From the NCBI GenBank assembly GCA_964499465.1, contig CAZCLJ010000001.1:8093-72092 (forward strand): a stretch of 64,000 nucleotides of DNA, written 5' to 3'. The translations under genes were made by a program, and so were the position numbers. The notes beneath the pieces were generated by a model. The model was not told where the DNA came from, made no database searches, and saw only the letters and a program-made list of their open reading frames with translations. The stretch comes from JAAYJM01 sp964499465. Its GTDB lineage: Bacteria; Bacteroidota; Ignavibacteria; Kapaibacteriales; UBA2268. Position 1 is the first letter of the stretch; every line of letters begins with the position of its first letter. Below, piece after piece: positions 60,906 through 64,000 of this stretch.

Positions 60906-60933
60906 AAAGGTCTGGTACATTTACCAGACCTTT
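60906..60933 (-). terminator. Rho-independent terminator
   Basis: A perfect 12-bp stem AAAGGTCTGGTA/TACCAGACCTTT with a 4-base loop stands between the acidic-repeat gene and Dam. On the minus strand it is followed by TTAATCTTT. It should end transcripts coming from the helicase side. Confidence 0.82.
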
Positions 60934-60961
60934 ATTATGTGAACTAAAAACCAAAAAGGGG

Positions 60962-61941
<980 letters not shown>

Positions 61942-62081
61942 AATGAATTAATCTTTAAGTTAATACAAAAAATTTGTTTTTAAATTGAACTGCTAAAATA
62001 ACATTTATTTGTCTTTTTACAAAATTTTTTAAAACAATTTTTATAACTTTATGTTTAACATAATTTTAAAACCTACAAACC

Positions 62082-63617
62082 TTAATAAAAACTACCCAAA
62101 AAAGGTCTCCCAGTTTTAACTGATTGTAAAACTTTAACTGTATTAATAATTGTAAAATCGTCTTCTCTTGCGGTCAACTGATTGATTCTCATTAAACCTA
62201 ATTCTTTTTCCCTTCCGCTGCTATCTTGATTTAATCCAAACATAGCTGTAACGTGACCATATTTTCTTTTATCTTCTGAAAAGTTTTTTAAAGTTAGTAT
62301 GTCTTTATCATAACTTGCAGAATCAGATTGTGTTGCTGTAATTTTTAAGCAATTTTTTTCTTGTGATAATCTCCTAAAGTACTTCCATTTTTCATTTTCC
62401 TGATGCCTTGCTTCTGCTTTTATTCCAGATTCAACAATATCAATATAATCTGTTATAATAACATCAGGTACAAATCCATTTAATTCCCAATTATTAAGTA
62501 TGGAACCCATTTTATTTAATGTAAGTGTTCCGTTTGGGTGTGTTGATATTTTCACCTTTTTTGCATTTTGTACAAAAAATTTATTAATTCGCTCTTTAGC
62601 TTCTTCTGCTGTTAGTGGACTTCCTAAATCCACTTTTTTTAGCCAAATAGTACCCATAGTACTCTTTTGCCATTCAGCACAATTGTAACAATTTTTATAT
62701 TTTGGGTAATCTTTATTTGCCTCTAATAGTTCCCATTTTGTAATAGTTTGTCTTATATCATTATCTGACTTAACAGTAAAACCAAAGTTACAGGCCCTTA
62801 CTTTTTTATCACAGGTGTCATTCTGATTTTTTACACAATCAATAGTTGGAATATATTGAACTCCACAATATTTTTCCCTATTTGATTTTTGAGCAAGGTA
62901 AATACAAATACGCATTAACAATTGATTTTCCGTCATATCTCCAGCTTGAAAAAAAGCAACTTTTCTACCTTGACTTGCTGCTCTCATCATAAAATCAATC
63001 AACCACCACGTTTTACCTCTTTTTTCTGACCCCATCAATGCAACAAAACCACCACGGATCAACTGATCATTCCAAAATTCCCCCAACGCCCCCGGATAGG
63101 TAATTAACGATTCATTGCCTGTATCAAAAACTTCATCAATCTTGGATAAAATTTTTGGATCACTTAAATCAATACCCTCATTTTTTACGTGTTTTTGAAT
63201 TTTAAAATTTTCAACTATCTTTTCAGCCTCATCAATTTCCCCTTTTTCAAGTTTGTTTTCAATTCCTTCTTTATGAAGAGTTATTTGTCTTTCAACAAAA
63301 TACAATCGAGTCTCATCAAGAAGGTTTTCAGTAGAAATTTGTATTGAATCATACTCTTTACTTAGACCTTGTAAAATTTCTTCTATTCCCTCAGCCAAAT
63401 CTGAACTAATTCCCTTTTTTAACTTCTTAATATAAATCATTTCAATATCACGCATTGGGGCCTTTTTGTATTTTTTAAAGTACTCCCAACACCAACCAGA
63501 TATCATTTTAGCTGTGGAACTTTCCAAATAATCTTGTTTCCACTCCCCTTGTATTTGCTCTAAAAATTTGGTATCTGTAATGAGTCCAATTACAATCTTT
63601 CTTTCTATCATAGACAA
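62082..63617 (-). CDS. dnaB: DnaB-like replicative helicase with Cys-rich insertion
   Basis: A 511-residue helicase. The N-terminal helical domain (1-140) is followed by a RecA-fold core with Walker A GSEKRGKT (196-203), Walker B DVIITDYIDI (about 386-394) and a late motif ITATQSDSAS. Between motifs there is a Cys-rich insert with Cys251, 261, 269, 276, 310 and 313, arranged as likely zinc ligands, as in some phage helicases. No primase gene is recognised nearby. Confidence 0.85.
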   Translation of the reverse strand: MSMIERKIVIGLITDTKFLEQIQGEWKQDYLESSTAKMISGWCWEYFKKYKKAPMRDIEMIYIKKLKKGISSDLAEGIEEILQGLSKEYDSIQISTENLLDETRLYFVERQITLHKEGIENKLEKGEIDEAEKIVENFKIQKHVKNEGIDLSDPKILSKIDEVFDTGNESLITYPGALGEFWNDQLIRGGFVALMGSEKRGKTWWLIDFMMRAASQGRKVAFFQAGDMTENQLLMRICIYLAQKSNREKYCGVQYIPTIDCVKNQNDTCDKKVRACNFGFTVKSDNDIRQTITKWELLEANKDYPKYKNCYNCAEWQKSTMGTIWLKKVDLGSPLTAEEAKERINKFFVQNAKKVKISTHPNGTLTLNKMGSILNNWELNGFVPDVIITDYIDIVESGIKAEARHQENEKWKYFRRLSQEKNCLKITATQSDSASYDKDILTLKNFSEDKRKYGHVTAMFGLNQDSSGREKELGLMRINQLTAREDDFTIINTVKVLQSVKTGRPFLGSFY

Positions 63618-63654
63618 ATTATTTTGACAATATTAAAAATCTCCGTTTAGAAAC

Positions 63655-63933
63655 CTAAGAAATCGTGCTAAAATCAAAATTTGTCAATTTAATTTTATAA
63701 CAGTTACGCCAAAAATTGTAAACTAAATCTATACAATCTTTTTTGTAAGGTCTATCGTGTTTATTTATTTCCGATTTTACACTTTCAGAATCGCAAATTT
63801 GAACATCTGCAATACCAGCAAAAAAGAAAATGTATTTATCACCAATTTCAATAGGGGTGTCATTTTCATAACATTCAAAATCAAATTCTTTGTTTGAATT
63901 TGAACATTCAATTTTTGTTTTAAATTTTTTCAT
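63655..63933 (-). CDS. Hypothetical protein, 92 aa
   Basis: A beta-rich soluble protein (FKTKIECSNSNKEFDFECYE; EIGDKYIFFFAGIADVQICD) with several Cys residues. Its ATG overlaps an upstream stop (TAATG). Stop at 63655 lies 38 bases before the helicase ATG. Function unknown. Confidence 0.58.
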   Translation of the reverse strand: MKKFKTKIECSNSNKEFDFECYENDTPIEIGDKYIFFFAGIADVQICDSESVKSEINKHDRPYKKDCIDLVYNFWRNCYKIKLTNFDFSTIS

Positions 63934-64000
63934 TATATTAGTCTTTCAAATTTATTACTACTTGCTAATGTTGAGCGTGTAATGAGCAAAAACACGTATC
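63933..64000 (-). CDS. 3' end of a gene cut by the window edge
   Basis: On the minus strand one frame is open from the edge to TAA at 63935-63933, reading YVFLLITRSTLASSNKFERL plus Ile. The stop overlaps the ATG of the next gene, as in many gene pairs here. Only 21 residues are visible, so the call is weak. Confidence 0.4.
   Translation of the reverse strand, partial: YVFLLITRSTLASSNKFERLI

Overview
The window is part of an AT-rich genome of a long-tailed (siphovirus-type) double-stranded DNA phage, most likely infecting a Bacteroidota host. The host call rests on a complete CHU_C-type C-terminal domain (35 kb region), small proteins resembling families common in Bacteroidota phages (DUF4120-, DUF6549-, DUF7352- and DUF5758-like), and promoter-like TATATTTG boxes that fit the Bacteroidota -7 consensus TAnnTTTG. 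Five runs of exactly 100 N are scaffold gaps; all fall in tandem repeats, so four genes and one intergenic repeat are incomplete there.

Layout. (1) 1-6907, minus strand: a zincin/VWA protein with its MoxR-type AAA+ ATPase, a pentapeptide-repeat protein, several very small membrane or soluble proteins, and a putative DNA-binding protein, with hairpin-rich spacers that include two tRNA-like elements. (2) 6908-8642: a 1.7 kb non-coding divergent region with a palindrome, tandem repeats and two perfect 31-bp direct repeats. (3) 8643-41705, plus strand: the virion module in standard order (TerS, TerL, portal, MuF-like protein, prohead protein, decoration, major capsid, connectors, tail terminator, tail tube, frameshifted tail chaperones, tape measure, tail fibres, beta-helix spike, small membrane proteins). 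It is interrupted by a four-gene glycosyltransferase/methyltransferase/sulfotransferase cassette after the capsid genes, and by a glycosyltransferase-methyltransferase fusion among the collagen-like fibre genes. (4) 41706-41798: convergent terminator. (5) 41799-64000, minus strand: replication, recombination and nucleotide-processing genes: a three-piece SbcC with SbcD, HAD phosphatase, RuvC-like resolvase, RecA, gp32-like SSB, clamp loader, family A polymerase, a uracil-DNA-glycosylase/3'-5' exonuclease fusion, sliding clamp, Dam methylase and a DnaB-like helicase.

The most unusual locus is 51.2-53.0 kb. A phage Ro60 (TROVE + vWA) gene is preceded on the same strand by a promoter-like box, a long imperfect stem-loop, and a 127-nt element that folds as a complete tRNA-Phe(GAA) body except for a 54-nt insertion in the anticodon loop. 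Bacterial and phage Ro60 genes are known to lie next to Y RNAs that mimic tRNA, so this may be a phage Ro60/Y-RNA ribonucleoprotein locus, or a tRNA gene with an unusually small intron. Two more tRNA-like structures occur in the left arm.

No endolysin, RNA polymerase, integrase or CRISPR array was recognised. The right and left edges cut through genes.
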